Source of the DNA: Pseudomonadota bacterium
Lineage (GTDB): Bacteria > Pseudomonadota > Gammaproteobacteria > Pseudomonadales > Pseudohongiellaceae
Length of the DNA stretch: 64,000 nucleotides
NCBI GenBank assembly: GCA_027621405.1
Contig: JAQCBT010000004.1
Location: forward strand, 1-64,000
Direction of reading: 5' to 3'
In this document: positions 1 through 9,020 of the stretch, one piece after another
Layout of the letters: each line of letters opens with the position of its first letter
Position numbering within the stretch: position 1 is the stretch's first letter
Made by a program: the position numbers and the translations under genes
Notes under the pieces: generated by a model
What the model saw: the letters and a program-made list of their open reading frames with translations, nothing else
Told to the model about the DNA's origin: nothing
Database searches by the model: none

Positions 1-643
1 CACCAAGCTGCTCAACCTTATCAACGAAATCCGCATCACCAGTTAGTTGATTGGCATTCAGCGCATTGCGTATAAGATCAGTTTCACTCTCATCCGCTTC
101 CGCATCGACATATTTTTGGTACCGCGCCTGCCGTTCGGCGAAACTGGCTCCGAGAGCAATATAGGTCGACTCGAAATCAAGCCAGCGTGTAAATTCCTTG
201 CCGATGCGCGCACGATAGCTGGACCAGGGATATTGGATGGGGTGCTTCACCATATTCGCCTTCACCGGGTTCCTCTCCACATACCGGCAGCACTGCAACA
301 TATAGCTCTCTTCCTGTATTGGACTGCATTTGAATCGCCCCTCCCACAATGAGCCGCTACGCCCGTCATGCTTGTTCACCCACCGTGTCTGACGAGCCGC
401 CAATTGCTTCATTAACAAACTCACTGAAGATTTATCGTCACCAGGCTCAAGCACGATATGGACGTGGTTGGTCATCAGGCAATAGCTGTAGACTTTGATA
501 CCCAGTTCCAGCTTCCATTCGCGCAGATTCTCCAGGTAATAGCGGTAATCCTCTTCTCCCGCAAACACCTCATCACGGTTATGCCCACGCTGCACGATGT
601 GGTGCGGCATGTTCGGTACGATCACTCTTGCCCTCCGTGGCAT
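1..643 (-). CDS. REP-associated tyrosine transposase (RAYT, Y1 transposase family), 3' end beyond window
   Basis: I translated the complement from ATG at 643 and found 214 codons with no stop, so the gene continues past base 1. It begins MPRRARVIVPNMPHHIVQRG, the usual RAYT opening. It has the single-strand nuclease HUH-type motif TNHVHIVL (His60, His62) and the block CRYVERNPVKA followed by PWSSYRA. Tyr121 is the likely nucleophile by analogy with IS200/IS605-type Y1 enzymes. Such proteins act as single-copy host-like transposases that process and spread REP hairpins. The palindromic repeats of this window (nearest copy 764-811, upstream of the start) are the obvious substrate, but that link is inferred. 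Family assignment is strong; substrate assignment moderate. Confidence 0.93.
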   Translation of the reverse strand, partial: MPRRARVIVPNMPHHIVQRGHNRDEVFAGEEDYRYYLENLREWKLELGIKVYSYCLMTNHVHIVLEPGDDKSSVSLLMKQLAARQTRWVNKHDGRSGSLWEGRFKCSPIQEESYMLQCCRYVERNPVKANMVKHPIQYPWSSYRARIGKEFTRWLDFESTYIALGASFAERQARYQKYVDAEADESETDLIRNALNANQLTGDADFVDKVEQLG

Positions 644-713
644 GACAGTCCCCTGTTCAGCATTAGTCGAATTACGATATAGTGCCTAAAGCCAGCGAAC
701 GCCAAATTTCTTC

Positions 714-811
714 AGGAAAAATAATTACGTCCCTATTTATGAGAAATTCTCGAGCTACGCCGGAAATAGGGACAGATTTATTTTTCGCGAAAAATAAATC
801 TGTCCCTATTT
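714..811. repeat. REP-like palindrome (perfect) with a degenerate half copy beside it
   Basis: Positions 764-811 form a perfect 23-bp inverted repeat around a GC centre. The left arm begins AAATAGGGACAGATTTATTT and the right arm is its exact reverse complement. A degenerate right half lies at 714-737 (ends ACGTCCCTATTT). This is the copy nearest the RAYT start at 643. It lies inside the open 5' region of tldD and is readable in frame. Confidence 0.95.
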
Positions 812-2469
812 CCCTCATCCCGGCCAATCACCGAGGCTCCCTGGACCCCACCGGCTCCCCCATCTACGTCCCCGACAACAGCATCCAAACCCTCTCACGC
901 CGCGACTTCCTGAAACTCTCCAGCGCCGCGGCCGCTGCAGGCATGGCACTCCCCGCATTCCTGCATTCACCACCCGCCGCCGCCCAGTCCATGACCTCGA
1001 CCGAGCGCGAGCTGCTGCTCATGGCCATCGACGCCGCGCGAGCCGCCGGTGCCGACTACTGCGATGCCCGCATCATCCGCACCCAGTTCGAAGCCATCGG
1101 AGCGCGGGAGCAGATGATCACCCAGGTGCAGCGTACAGATTCCTTCGGTATTAACCTGCGCGCGCTGGTGGGGGGAAGCTGGGGCTTCTCTGCCACCCAG
1201 GATTTCTCCCGGGATGCGGTGGCCAACATGGCGCGGGAAGCGGTGGCCATTGCCGCGGCCAATAACGAGGTGGCGCCGTCGGAAACCATACTCGCCCCGG
1301 TTGATGTGTTCCCAGACGCCGACTGGGTTACACCCCACACCATCGACCCTTTCGAGGTGCCCATCGAGGACAAGGCGGCCTTGCTGCTGCGCATCAATGA
1401 GGAAGCGCTGCGGGTGAACAATGTGCGCTTCTCCTCAAGCTCCATCCTGTCGGTGAAGGAAGAACGCCTGCTGGCCACCTCGGAAGGCTCGGTGATTCGC
1501 CAGACCCTGATGCGCATCAACCCGGACATCAACATAACCGCCGTTGCGCCAGACGGCAGCGACTTCCAGACTAGAGGCGCCGTGGTGGAACCCGCCGGGC
1601 GCGGTTATGAATACGTGCGCGGCCTCGAGCTGGCCGCCTCTGCCCAGGGCTGGGCCGAGGAAGCGGCGGAGAAACTGCAGGCACCCAGCGTGGAGCCGGG
1701 CAAGTGGGACCTGGTGCTGCACCCTTCCAACCTGTGGCTCACCATCCATGAAAACATCGGCCATCCTACCGAACTGGATCGCGCCTTGGGCTTCGAAGCC
1801 AACTACGCCGGCACCTCATTCATCTACCCACCGGAAGACGTCATCAACAAACTCAGGATGGGCCCGCCCCACCTGCAGTTCGAAGGCAACCGCACCGAGT
1901 TCGGCGGCTGCGCCACCACCGGTTGGGACGACGAGGGCGTACCCGCCGAAGCCTGGCCCATTATTAAAGACGGCGTGTTTGTGGACTACCAGACCACGCG
2001 AGAGCAGGCGGCGTGGATCTCCCAGTACACCGGCATCACCCGCAGCCACGGCTGCTCCTGCGGACAGAACTGGCAGACCATGCCCTTCCAGCGCATGCCC
2101 AACGTAAGCATGCTGCCCGGCGAGGCAGACCTCAGCGAAGACGATGTCATCGGCGATACCGAGCGCGGCATCTATATAGAAGGAAGAGGCTCCTATTCCA
2201 TCGACCAGCAGCGCTACAACATCCAGTTCGGCGGCCAGGTGTTCTGGGAAATTCGCAACGGCAGAAAATTCCGCATGATCAGAGACGTGGCCTACGTGGG
2301 CCGCACCCCCGAGTTCTGGAATGCCCTGGACACAATAGGCGGCCCCGGCACCTACTACCTGGGCGCCTCCTTCGGCGACGCCAAGGGCCAACCCATCCAG
2401 GTCAACGCCGTCTCCCACGGCTGCCCAATCTCCCTGTTCCGCGACATAGACATAATCAACACAAGCTAA
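739..2469 (+). CDS. tldD: TldD-type zinc metalloprotease with twin-arginine signal; 5' end altered by a REP element
   Basis: TldD works with TldE/PmbA as a metalloprotease that trims peptides such as microcins; this pair is followed by pmbA. From ATG739 the metal motif HENIGH is at about residues 337-342, within HENIGHPTELDRALGFEANY, and a Cys-containing segment (HGCSCGQNW) follows. A Tat-like motif SRRDFLK at about residues 53-59 and an AAA-rich hydrophobic stretch suggest export. The start is uncertain. Between the repeat at 764-811 and SRRDFLK there is no ATG, GTG or TTG in frame. The protein therefore either starts at ATG739 (or GTG682) and reads through the palindrome as IGTDLFFAKNKSVPIS, or the native start has been lost. 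The stop TAA at 2467-2469 overlaps the edge of the next repeat. Confidence 0.88.
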   Translation: MRNSRATPEIGTDLFFAKNKSVPISLIPANHRGSLDPTGSPIYVPDNSIQTLSRRDFLKLSSAAAAAGMALPAFLHSPPAAAQSMTSTERELLLMAIDAARAAGADYCDARIIRTQFEAIGAREQMITQVQRTDSFGINLRALVGGSWGFSATQDFSRDAVANMAREAVAIAAANNEVAPSETILAPVDVFPDADWVTPHTIDPFEVPIEDKAALLLRINEEALRVNNVRFSSSSILSVKEERLLATSEGSVIRQTLMRINPDINITAVAPDGSDFQTRGAVVEPAGRGYEYVRGLELAASAQGWAEEAAEKLQAPSVEPGKWDLVLHPSNLWLTIHENIGHPTELDRALGFEANYAGTSFIYPPEDVINKLRMGPPHLQFEGNRTEFGGCATTGWDDEGVPAEAWPIIKDGVFVDYQTTREQAAWISQYTGITRSHGCSCGQNWQTMPFQRMPNVSMLPGEADLSEDDVIGDTERGIYIEGRGSYSIDQQRYNIQFGGQVFWEIRNGRKFRMIRDVAYVGRTPEFWNALDTIGGPGTYYLGASFGDAKGQPIQVNAVSHGCPISLFRDIDIINTS

Positions 2470-2550
2470 ATAGGGACAGATCTTTTTTCCGCAGGAAAAT
2501 AGATCTGTCCCTATTTAGCGATTCCCGAAAAATAAATCTGTCCCTATTTA
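2468..2550. repeat. REP-like palindrome plus half copy between tldD and pmbA
   Basis: A full copy spans 2468-2516 with arms beginning AAATAGGGACAGATC and one arm mismatch. A second right half (GAAAAATAAATCTGTCCC...) spans about 2526-2550. The first base of the repeat lies within the tldD stop codon, and the element ends six bases before the pmbA ATG. It fills the whole intercistronic space and leaves no recognisable Shine-Dalgarno sequence for pmbA. Confidence 0.94.
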
Positions 2551-2555
2551 AAAAA

Positions 2556-3914
2556 ATGGCAAACAACCCAACCCAAAAAGGCCTCTCAAGCGACGAGTTA
2601 GAATCCCTAACCCAGCGAATCCTGACCATGTCCACCGCCGACCAATGCCGAGTCAACATCTCCTCCGGCTGGCGCGGCTACACCAGAGTGGCAACAAACC
2701 GAATCACCTCCGCCGGCGGCGCCGACGCCACCGACATCACCATCACCAGCGTCTTCGGCAAACGGGTCGCCTCCGTCAACACCAACACCCTCGACGACGA
2801 CTCACTCAGAGACGCCGTCCGCCGCGCCGAATCCGCCGCCCGGCTGGCGCCGGAAACCCCGGAATACATGCCCGAGCTGGCCCAGCAAAGCTACACCGAC
2901 AGCGGCGGCTACTATCAAAGCACCGGCGAGCTGGAACCCCTGACAAGAGCCGAAGCTGCCGCACTGGCCATCGACCAGGCCAAAGCCAACGACCAGATCG
3001 CCGCCTCCTACATGGACGTGCAAGCCGGCAGCAACACCGTCGCCACCTCCAACGGCCTGTTCGCCACCCACGCCAGCACCGGCGTGGCCTACACCCTCAC
3101 CTCAAGAACTGTAGACGGCCTGCAATCCGGCTGGGCCGGCGACGAGGCCAACGACTGGAACAACATCGAAAGCCAGCGCATCGCCAACGACGCCGTCAGG
3201 AAATGCCGCGACTGGCGCAAGACCGACCTGGAACCCGGCGAGTACACCGCCATCCTGGAACCCACCGCCGTGGGCATGTTGATGCTGCGCATGATGAATG
3301 CCTTTAACCAGCGACCCGCCGACGAAGGCCGCTCCTACTTCTCCAGAACCGGCGGCGGCAATCGATTGGGAGAGCAGCTCTTCGATGAGCGGGTGACGAT
3401 ATTCAGCGACCCGGCCTATGAAGATGCGCAGACTGCGCCGTTTACCTCGCAAGGTGAAGCACGGGAACGTACCACCTGGGTGAACAACGGGACTTTGGAA
3501 AACCTGTCGCGATCACGCTTCTGGGCAGATCAACTGGGTGAAACGCCACTGGCCGGGCCCAGTAACCTGATCATGGCCGGGGGTAATGATTCGCTGGAGG
3601 ACATGATTGCCTCTACCGAACGCGGTGTGTTGTTGACCCGGTTCTGGTATATCCGAGGGCTGAATCCGCGGATCATTTCCTATACGGGTTTGACCAGGGA
3701 TGGCACGTTTCTGATTGAGGATGGCAAGATTAGTCGGCCGGTTACTAATTTTCGGTTTAACCAGTCGCTGGCGGAGATGTTGCAGAATGTGGAGATGGTT
3801 GGGCCTGCTACCCGGGTGGCGGCAAGTGAGAATAGTTCGGTTAGTACGCCGATTGTGGTGCCGACGTTGAAGGTGGGTGGGTTTAATTTGAGTAGTGTTA
3901 GTGATGCAATATAG
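2556..3914 (+). CDS. pmbA: TldE/PmbA-family metalloprotease subunit
   Basis: This is the 452-residue partner of TldD. The family forms a TldD-TldE heterodimer in which TldE lacks the metal site; no HExxxH is present here, as expected. Family-typical blocks include EYTAILEPTAVGMLM, the GNRLGEQLFDERVTIFSDP segment, the GGNDSLEDMIASTERGVLL segment and the C-terminal TRDGTFLIEDGKISRPVTNF region. I chose ATG2556 because it follows the intercistronic repeat. The reading frame is open far upstream (to 2013), but that stretch lies over tldD in another frame and is a shadow. The usual Shine-Dalgarno is missing because the repeat occupies that position. No Tat motif is visible, in contrast to the adjacent TldD. 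Confidence 0.9.
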   Translation: MANNPTQKGLSSDELESLTQRILTMSTADQCRVNISSGWRGYTRVATNRITSAGGADATDITITSVFGKRVASVNTNTLDDDSLRDAVRRAESAARLAPETPEYMPELAQQSYTDSGGYYQSTGELEPLTRAEAAALAIDQAKANDQIAASYMDVQAGSNTVATSNGLFATHASTGVAYTLTSRTVDGLQSGWAGDEANDWNNIESQRIANDAVRKCRDWRKTDLEPGEYTAILEPTAVGMLMLRMMNAFNQRPADEGRSYFSRTGGGNRLGEQLFDERVTIFSDPAYEDAQTAPFTSQGEARERTTWVNNGTLENLSRSRFWADQLGETPLAGPSNLIMAGGNDSLEDMIASTERGVLLTRFWYIRGLNPRIISYTGLTRDGTFLIEDGKISRPVTNFRFNQSLAEMLQNVEMVGPATRVAASENSSVSTPIVVPTLKVGGFNLSSVSDAI

Positions 3915-4015
3915 AAGTAGCGATCAAATTTCTCTGACCCCCTCTAATTCTTAGACTGAAACCAATTTTTGACTAACTTCTGGCGAGATATTCATATAAA
4001 GCATCCCGACACTGA

Positions 4016-4462
4016 TCAGCCTAGATCTCTTACTTCGATTGTGATTCCAATATTGTTCTTGAGCCAATTTCTCATAGCTAACCTACCAGGTTGCTTACAC
4101 TTCTTCTCACCACCAGGCTTTGAGATAAATACCAATTTCTGCACTTCGTTTCCGAGATTCTTAGCAATTATTGCTTTCATAATGTCTTTTTCATACTCGG
4201 TGTTTGGATTCCGAAGCCCAAGTGCAATTTCCACAATTGTCCCTTCTTCCGCGAAGTAGTAGTCAACCTTCAGAGAATTATCTCCACATAGCGATACTTC
4301 ACTTAAATCTGACCCGAAGTGCATCATTGCTCTTCTCCCAACTTCGCGAATGTATTGATTAGTGGAGTGATTCCCAATTCCAGACCCCTTTACATCAAAA
4401 AAATCATCAGTCTCCAGTGCAGTAGCATTAGCTATTTCGAATAGTGTGTCTGCTTTGTTCAT
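4016..4462 (-). CDS. Uncharacterised 148-residue protein, possible nuclease-like fold
   Basis: I do not recognise the family. The protein has no signal peptide or membrane segment. The middle reads KVDYYFAEEGTIVEIALG, then a helix-like EYEKDIMKAIIAKNLG, then VQKLVFISKPGGEKKC. An Asp in a beta-like strand, followed some 14 residues later by E-x-A in a second strand, resembles the layout of PD-(D/E)xK nucleases, although the usual Lys is absent. The gene is last in the minus-strand island, 83 bp after the helicase fusion, so it may be co-transcribed. Low G+C fits the island. The nuclease idea is only an inference. Confidence 0.6.
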   Translation of the reverse strand: MNKADTLFEIANATALETDDFFDVKGSGIGNHSTNQYIREVGRRAMMHFGSDLSEVSLCGDNSLKVDYYFAEEGTIVEIALGLRNPNTEYEKDIMKAIIAKNLGNEVQKLVFISKPGGEKKCKQPGRLAMRNWLKNNIGITIEVRDLG

Positions 4463-4545
4463 AGATTTATAATCTTAATTCAGAAGGGGTTTTACATTTC
4501 CAGGAGCGCCCATTCGAAAACGATCAGAGTAGCATTGCCTTCAAT

Positions 4546-7500
4546 TTAGTGAAATCTTTCCAAAAGCACATTTGAAAGTGGAGTCGCCAGTTCCCATTGG
4601 ACCGTTATTGGCTCGTCCCCTTCCCAATCAACAAACTTGAGGTCCCCACAATATACAAATGGTGCTGCCTTACCCTGAGGTGTTTTCCCTTCACTTCTCA
4701 CGAAAAGATGCACTTTTCGGCCATCTATTTCATGGTTTGCTATTCTTTTACCCGAGGGTTTACTCCTGTTAGTTCTGTTCTGACTTACCCATTGAAACCT
4801 TTCTTTGGAAATGAATTGATCTTCATACTGGTGTTCCTGAGCCATACCCTTTTTGTTTAGAGTGACTAGAAGGAAAATGTGATCGCTATCCACCACGTAA
4901 CCCTGATTCCAGCGAGAAGCATTAAATTCTAGCCCCCATAGAGGCGGAATATCAGCCCTCATGTACTCACGCCAAAGCTCAGGGCCATTAATAGCCTCGC
5001 CTAGTGGTTCCAACTTATAAGCACCATCAACGATCTCAAACCTGACTTGCTGCGCTTTCCCAGGCTGGCCCGCGTCTTGACCGAAAAACCCTCTCAATAG
5101 GTCCGGCAAACAATTATCTTGGTCTTCCCCTTTGTGTATGACGTTTACTGCGATCTTCGCGAAATTTGCTTGGTACTGTTCGTCACCTACCATGACTGGG
5201 ATCCATCCAGTTGGAATTCCCGGGTTCTTATCCCTATCAGGCAAGAACAGTATAGGCTTACCACCTGAATGACTAACACTACAAATAATCTTTCTAGCGA
5301 AATTTGTCTCACCATGTAGACGGTCAAGGTATTGGGAAAGCCGGTAATCACAAACTTCTTGAGTGAGCATTCTAAGCTCATCGCTATTTACTACTTTTAG
5401 CCCATTGCTTTCAAATATCTCTCCTGAGTAGGAAAAGTACTTGATATCATCCATACCCCTCCCATTGATCCATGCGTCAATAGGATTACGCTCCAGTAGA
5501 CTGGCCATTGCTTCCTGGTCATTCAGCGCTTCCCCAAACTCCTCCGTTAAGGTATGTATGCGGCTCGCTATTCGCATCGACTGACTACTTAGCTCTGAAA
5601 TAGCTATTTCTCCAGGAAACTTGTCTTCAGCGATCATCGCAAGCAGTGTAATCATTTTAAAGCTCTTCACCATCGGCGTGACTTCAAGTGCCTCAAAGAA
5701 CACGCGATTAGACCTGAAGGCTTCACGCTCTTTCTCGGTTAATTCATTCTCAGCATTAACGAATCCGAACCAGGAGCCGTAAGACCTTCGCAACCTTCTT
5801 GGATCGTACCCCTCGTGCCATGCTTCACTTGCGGTAGGCCGACGGCCATGCAATTCTTTAAAGCTTCTAAACCAAAATGAAATCTGGTCTGCTACGGCGG
5901 TTGGTCGAGATAGCGCCTTTAGAATGTTGATAGCCTCGAGCTCATATTCAACTGAGCACCCTGTCGGCAGCTCTAATGTGCCATTCTCAAGCGCTTCTAA
6001 GGCTCTGCTCACTTCTCCAATATTTTGGCCTGCACCTGGTAATAGGAGCATGGGGACTTGGAGGAAAGTTCGATGATTTCCAATATAGTCGATAACGGTT
6101 AAATGTGACTTACTGCTTGCTTTTCTTAGCCCTCGCCCCAGTTGTTGTAACCAGAGTATCTTGGATTCAGTAGGCCGCAACATCATGACTGTATCTATGG
6201 CTGGCACGTCGACTCCTTCGTTAAACATGTCGACTGCAAATACAATATCCAGTTCATTACTCTCAAGCATTTGCAATGATTGGGTACGTGGCGAAGAGCT
6301 AGGCCCAGAGTGAACTGCTGCTGTGCGCACACCTTTCTTCTGGAAAAAGTCAGCCATGAAGTCGGCATGGCGTTTCGAGACACAAAATCCGAGGGTGCGC
6401 TTTTGCCCTCGCTTTTGCCACTGTTCATAGGCATTTTCAGCTCTTGCTTCGGTCGCTACTGCGAAATCCAGTTTTTCGGGATCAAATCGACCACTTCGCC
6501 AAGGAATATTCTCAAAGTCTATATTGTCTGGGACACCGAAATAGTGGAATGGGCACAATATCTCTTGGTTGATGCCCTCAAAAAGATCACAGCGATAGAC
6601 AAGATTTTCACCACAGAGCCCTAGCAAGTCGCCACCATCGGATCTTTCTGGCGTTGCCGTGAGTCCGAGTAGAAAGTCGGGATCGAAATAGTCGATTAGC
6701 CTACGATATGTTTTCGCGGCCGCATGGTGAAATTCATCAATGACGATATAGTCAAAATGATCCGGGCGAAATTGATTTAAATGACTTTGGCGGCCTAAAG
6801 TCTGAATAGAAGCAAATAGCACTTGTGCATTCTTTGCGTATTCCCCACCCCCATAGTAGCCAAAACTAGCGTTTGGCCTAATTCTTCGGAATGTTTGTCT
6901 GGCTTGCGTTAGGATTTCTTCTCGATGTGCAACAAATAAAACTCGTTCGAAACCATCTGTGTCAAATGCAGCCAGCCAAGTTTTACCAAGCCCTGTTGCC
7001 ATCACTACAAGACCGGCTTTGTCTCCCTGCTCCCGGCAACTTTCTAGCGCTTCGAGAGCCGAAATCTGAATCTCATTTGGGTTCGGCGTTTCTTCTGGGG
7101 CCTCTGTATCTAGATCTACTCCCTCGGAACTCGCGACGGTTGTGGTTACGGTTCTATTCTTTGAGTACTCATCAATCCATTGCTGGCTTAGCTCGCTTGT
7201 TTTTGAATGGTGAAAGAGGCGATCAAACTCTGATTGGGTATTTGAAATCTGATCACTGCTTGTAGATGTTTGAAATCGAAGATTCCACTCTAACCCACGT
7301 GTAAGCGCATGCTTGGTAAGGTTTGAGCTACCCACATAAGCTGTCTTTTCTTCGCTATTAAAGTGAATTAAGTATGCTTTCGGGTGGAACCCAAGCTCAC
7401 TATCTGTGTTGAATACCCTGACCTCTGCACGCTCCTCATACTCTTGAGTCCAATCGAGCAGTTTCAATAACGCTCTGGGTTCCGTTACTCCGAGATAATC

Positions 7501-8103
7501 TCCAGTCAGGAATCGCAATCGACCATCTCGCTCAAGTAGATCTATCAAGTAAGACTGGATTTGAGCCAAGCCTGATTGAGTTACGAATGCAACCGCGATA
7601 TCTACCTGGCTTGCACTAGCGATGTCTATAGCTAATGAAGAAAGCAGTGGGCGTTCTTCATTTCCGAACACAGTTGGTTGGGTGGTGGGTGCTGAGTAAG
7701 CGGTCCCGCTGTCCTCAACATCTTTATCATACTTTAGGTAGTTGGCCTTGCTCGGTATCACGTACCTCACGCCACCACGAGGGTCTACTACATCTCCGCT
7801 GTATCGAGGGATAACATGTACATGCAGATGCGGTATTGTCTGTCCACCTGCCGCACCAATATTGATACCAATATTGAAACCTTCTGGCCGATACTGGCTA
7901 AGGATGAGATCTCTAGCTAGTGAAATCGCCTTAATTAACTCGATCTGCTCCTCGAGTGTAGCTTCAAACCAGCTTGCGAAATGACGGTTAGGTATCACCA
8001 ACATATGACCGTCGGTAACAGGGAAACCATCCCATATACAAGTTATGTTCTCATCTCGGTAGGCGATACGCGCTTCTTCTGGATCACAGAAAGGGCAGGT
8101 CAC
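4546..8103 (-). CDS. HIT-PLD-SF2 helicase-DUF3427 fusion protein (1185 aa)
   Basis: This is a multidomain nucleic-acid enzyme. Residues 1-130 are a HIT nucleotide-hydrolase/transferase domain with PHLHVHVIPR (triad His92/94/96) and paired cysteines CPFC at 3-6. Residues 150-300 are a phospholipase-D-like nuclease half with HPKAYLI (His240, Lys242) and GSSN (258-261). Residues 350-680 are a superfamily-2 helicase: GLGKT (371-375), DEFHH (456-460), TATPERSDG (482-490), NEGVDVP (628-634) and QQLGRGLR (653-660). The remainder ends in DUF3427, with blocks such as FLLVTLNKKG and RFQWVSQNRT. PLD-helicase-DUF3427 is a known architecture; the N-terminal HIT fusion is less usual. It starts at GTG8103, overlapping the stop of the SprT-like gene by four bases (GTGA), so the two are translationally coupled. 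A defence or repair role is inferred from architecture and context. Confidence 0.93.
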   Translation of the reverse strand: MTCPFCDPEEARIAYRDENITCIWDGFPVTDGHMLVIPNRHFASWFEATLEEQIELIKAISLARDLILSQYRPEGFNIGINIGAAGGQTIPHLHVHVIPRYSGDVVDPRGGVRYVIPSKANYLKYDKDVEDSGTAYSAPTTQPTVFGNEERPLLSSLAIDIASASQVDIAVAFVTQSGLAQIQSYLIDLLERDGRLRFLTGDYLGVTEPRALLKLLDWTQEYEERAEVRVFNTDSELGFHPKAYLIHFNSEEKTAYVGSSNLTKHALTRGLEWNLRFQTSTSSDQISNTQSEFDRLFHHSKTSELSQQWIDEYSKNRTVTTTVASSEGVDLDTEAPEETPNPNEIQISALEALESCREQGDKAGLVVMATGLGKTWLAAFDTDGFERVLFVAHREEILTQARQTFRRIRPNASFGYYGGGEYAKNAQVLFASIQTLGRQSHLNQFRPDHFDYIVIDEFHHAAAKTYRRLIDYFDPDFLLGLTATPERSDGGDLLGLCGENLVYRCDLFEGINQEILCPFHYFGVPDNIDFENIPWRSGRFDPEKLDFAVATEARAENAYEQWQKRGQKRTLGFCVSKRHADFMADFFQKKGVRTAAVHSGPSSSPRTQSLQMLESNELDIVFAVDMFNEGVDVPAIDTVMMLRPTESKILWLQQLGRGLRKASSKSHLTVIDYIGNHRTFLQVPMLLLPGAGQNIGEVSRALEALENGTLELPTGCSVEYELEAINILKALSRPTAVADQISFWFRSFKELHGRRPTASEAWHEGYDPRRLRRSYGSWFGFVNAENELTEKEREAFRSNRVFFEALEVTPMVKSFKMITLLAMIAEDKFPGEIAISELSSQSMRIASRIHTLTEEFGEALNDQEAMASLLERNPIDAWINGRGMDDIKYFSYSGEIFESNGLKVVNSDELRMLTQEVCDYRLSQYLDRLHGETNFARKIICSVSHSGGKPILFLPDRDKNPGIPTGWIPVMVGDEQYQANFAKIAVNVIHKGEDQDNCLPDLLRGFFGQDAGQPGKAQQVRFEIVDGAYKLEPLGEAINGPELWREYMRADIPPLWGLEFNASRWNQGYVVDSDHIFLLVTLNKKGMAQEHQYEDQFISKERFQWVSQNRTNRSKPSGKRIANHEIDGRKVHLFVRSEGKTPQGKAAPFVYCGDLKFVDWEGDEPITVQWELATPLSNVLLERFH

Positions 8104-8609
8104 AGGACTTCCTCAATAAGCAAGTGCCCATCAAGACCTTCCTCAACACAAACGCTACAGAGCCATCGTGTCATTCGAACTTTCGCGATTCTCTTAGTTA
8201 AGCATCTAGGGCAACTATGACTAAACCGTCTCTTAGATCGTTGTTCTGTTTTCTCTAGGGAAACATCGAGCTTCGTGGTTGGTTCAAATCCTGCCAAGCG
8301 TACTAGCGATCGCCATTCTTCACCATGGGGCGAGACTGAATCGCCGTATTTGTGAAATGCAGCAATATGGCCAATCTCGTGGCACAAGACTTCTTCGAGA
8401 TACTCGATTAGATTTCCTAACAGTTGTCTGTTTAGTCTGATGGTTTTTTTTGCAGGTAGGGTTCGCCCCAGAGAGCGAGTAAGCCTAGACGAGAATTCAA
8501 TTTCGATGCCTTCTCTGATGTTCGAGATGCCCCACAACTTACAAAGTCTATCCAGTTCGCGTTGAATAGCTACCTCAAGATGGTTCTGATCGGATAATGA
8601 CTGGTGCAT
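8100..8609 (-). CDS. SprT-like zinc metallopeptidase
   Basis: This cytoplasmic metalloprotease candidate has CHEIGHIAAFHKYG, a later His in SPHGEEW, and a C-terminal zinc ribbon (CPRC ... CSVC). This matches the SprT/Spartan-like layout of HExxH, downstream His, then a Cys4 finger. Spartan relatives degrade DNA-protein crosslinks. I chose ATG8609; a TTG six codons upstream (8627) is also possible and would leave only three bases to the NUDIX stop. The 3' end overlaps the helicase-fusion start by four bases. The position between a NUDIX enzyme and a nuclease/helicase fusion suggests that they act together on damaged or foreign nucleic acid. Confidence 0.85.
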   Translation of the reverse strand: MHQSLSDQNHLEVAIQRELDRLCKLWGISNIREGIEIEFSSRLTRSLGRTLPAKKTIRLNRQLLGNLIEYLEEVLCHEIGHIAAFHKYGDSVSPHGEEWRSLVRLAGFEPTTKLDVSLEKTEQRSKRRFSHSCPRCLTKRIAKVRMTRWLCSVCVEEGLDGHLLIEEVL

Positions 8610-8630
8610 AGTTAGAATTAGTGTCAACTA

Positions 8631-9020
8631 TCAAACGGCGAATAGATTCTTTACAGGCTCCAACAATGGAATGTCAGCGGGTGCCCACTCAATTTCATGC
8701 AGCTCACTTGGGGATAGCCACCTTAGTTCATCGTGGTCATGAAGTTGAAATTCGCCATTGAGATGACAAACCTCATACGCGATAAGACGTATCACCTTCT
8801 CGCCATAGTCATAAATACTCTCACCGATAAACTTTCCAATCCTAGTTTCAACTCCGAATTCTTCAGCCAATTCGCGTGCCAAGCATTGTTCTGGTGTTTC
8901 ATTGGGCTCCAGTTTCCCACCTGGAAATTCCCAAAATCCGGCCAGGTGTTTGCCTTGAGCTCTCCTTGCAGCAAGGATCTGAGTATCTCTTCTTATTACT
9001 GCAGCTGTTACTGTGATCAC
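8631..9020 (-). CDS. NUDIX (MutT-like) pyrophosphohydrolase
   Basis: This 129-residue protein has a perfect Nudix box: Gly35, Glu41, then REL-AEE-GV at 49-57 in the pattern Gx5Ex7REUxEExGU. The length and the opening (MITVTAAVIRRDTQILAARR) fit the MutT / (deoxy)nucleoside triphosphate pyrophosphohydrolase group, which cleans oxidised or unusual nucleotides. It is the first gene of the island operon, transcribed leftward from about 9020 with the SprT-like gene starting within about 20 bases of its stop. A housekeeping MutT would normally lie next to secA or coaE; this placement and the low G+C point to an accessory copy. Confidence 0.9.
   Translation of the reverse strand: MITVTAAVIRRDTQILAARRAQGKHLAGFWEFPGGKLEPNETPEQCLARELAEEFGVETRIGKFIGESIYDYGEKVIRLIAYEVCHLNGEFQLHDHDELRWLSPSELHEIEWAPADIPLLEPVKNLFAV

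Noticed and set aside
2013..2555. Open frame upstream of pmbA that would lengthen it by 181 codons
   Set aside because: It overlaps tldD in another frame, is Arg/His/Pro-rich and not PmbA-like, and reads through the intercistronic repeat. ATG2556 gives the normal family length.
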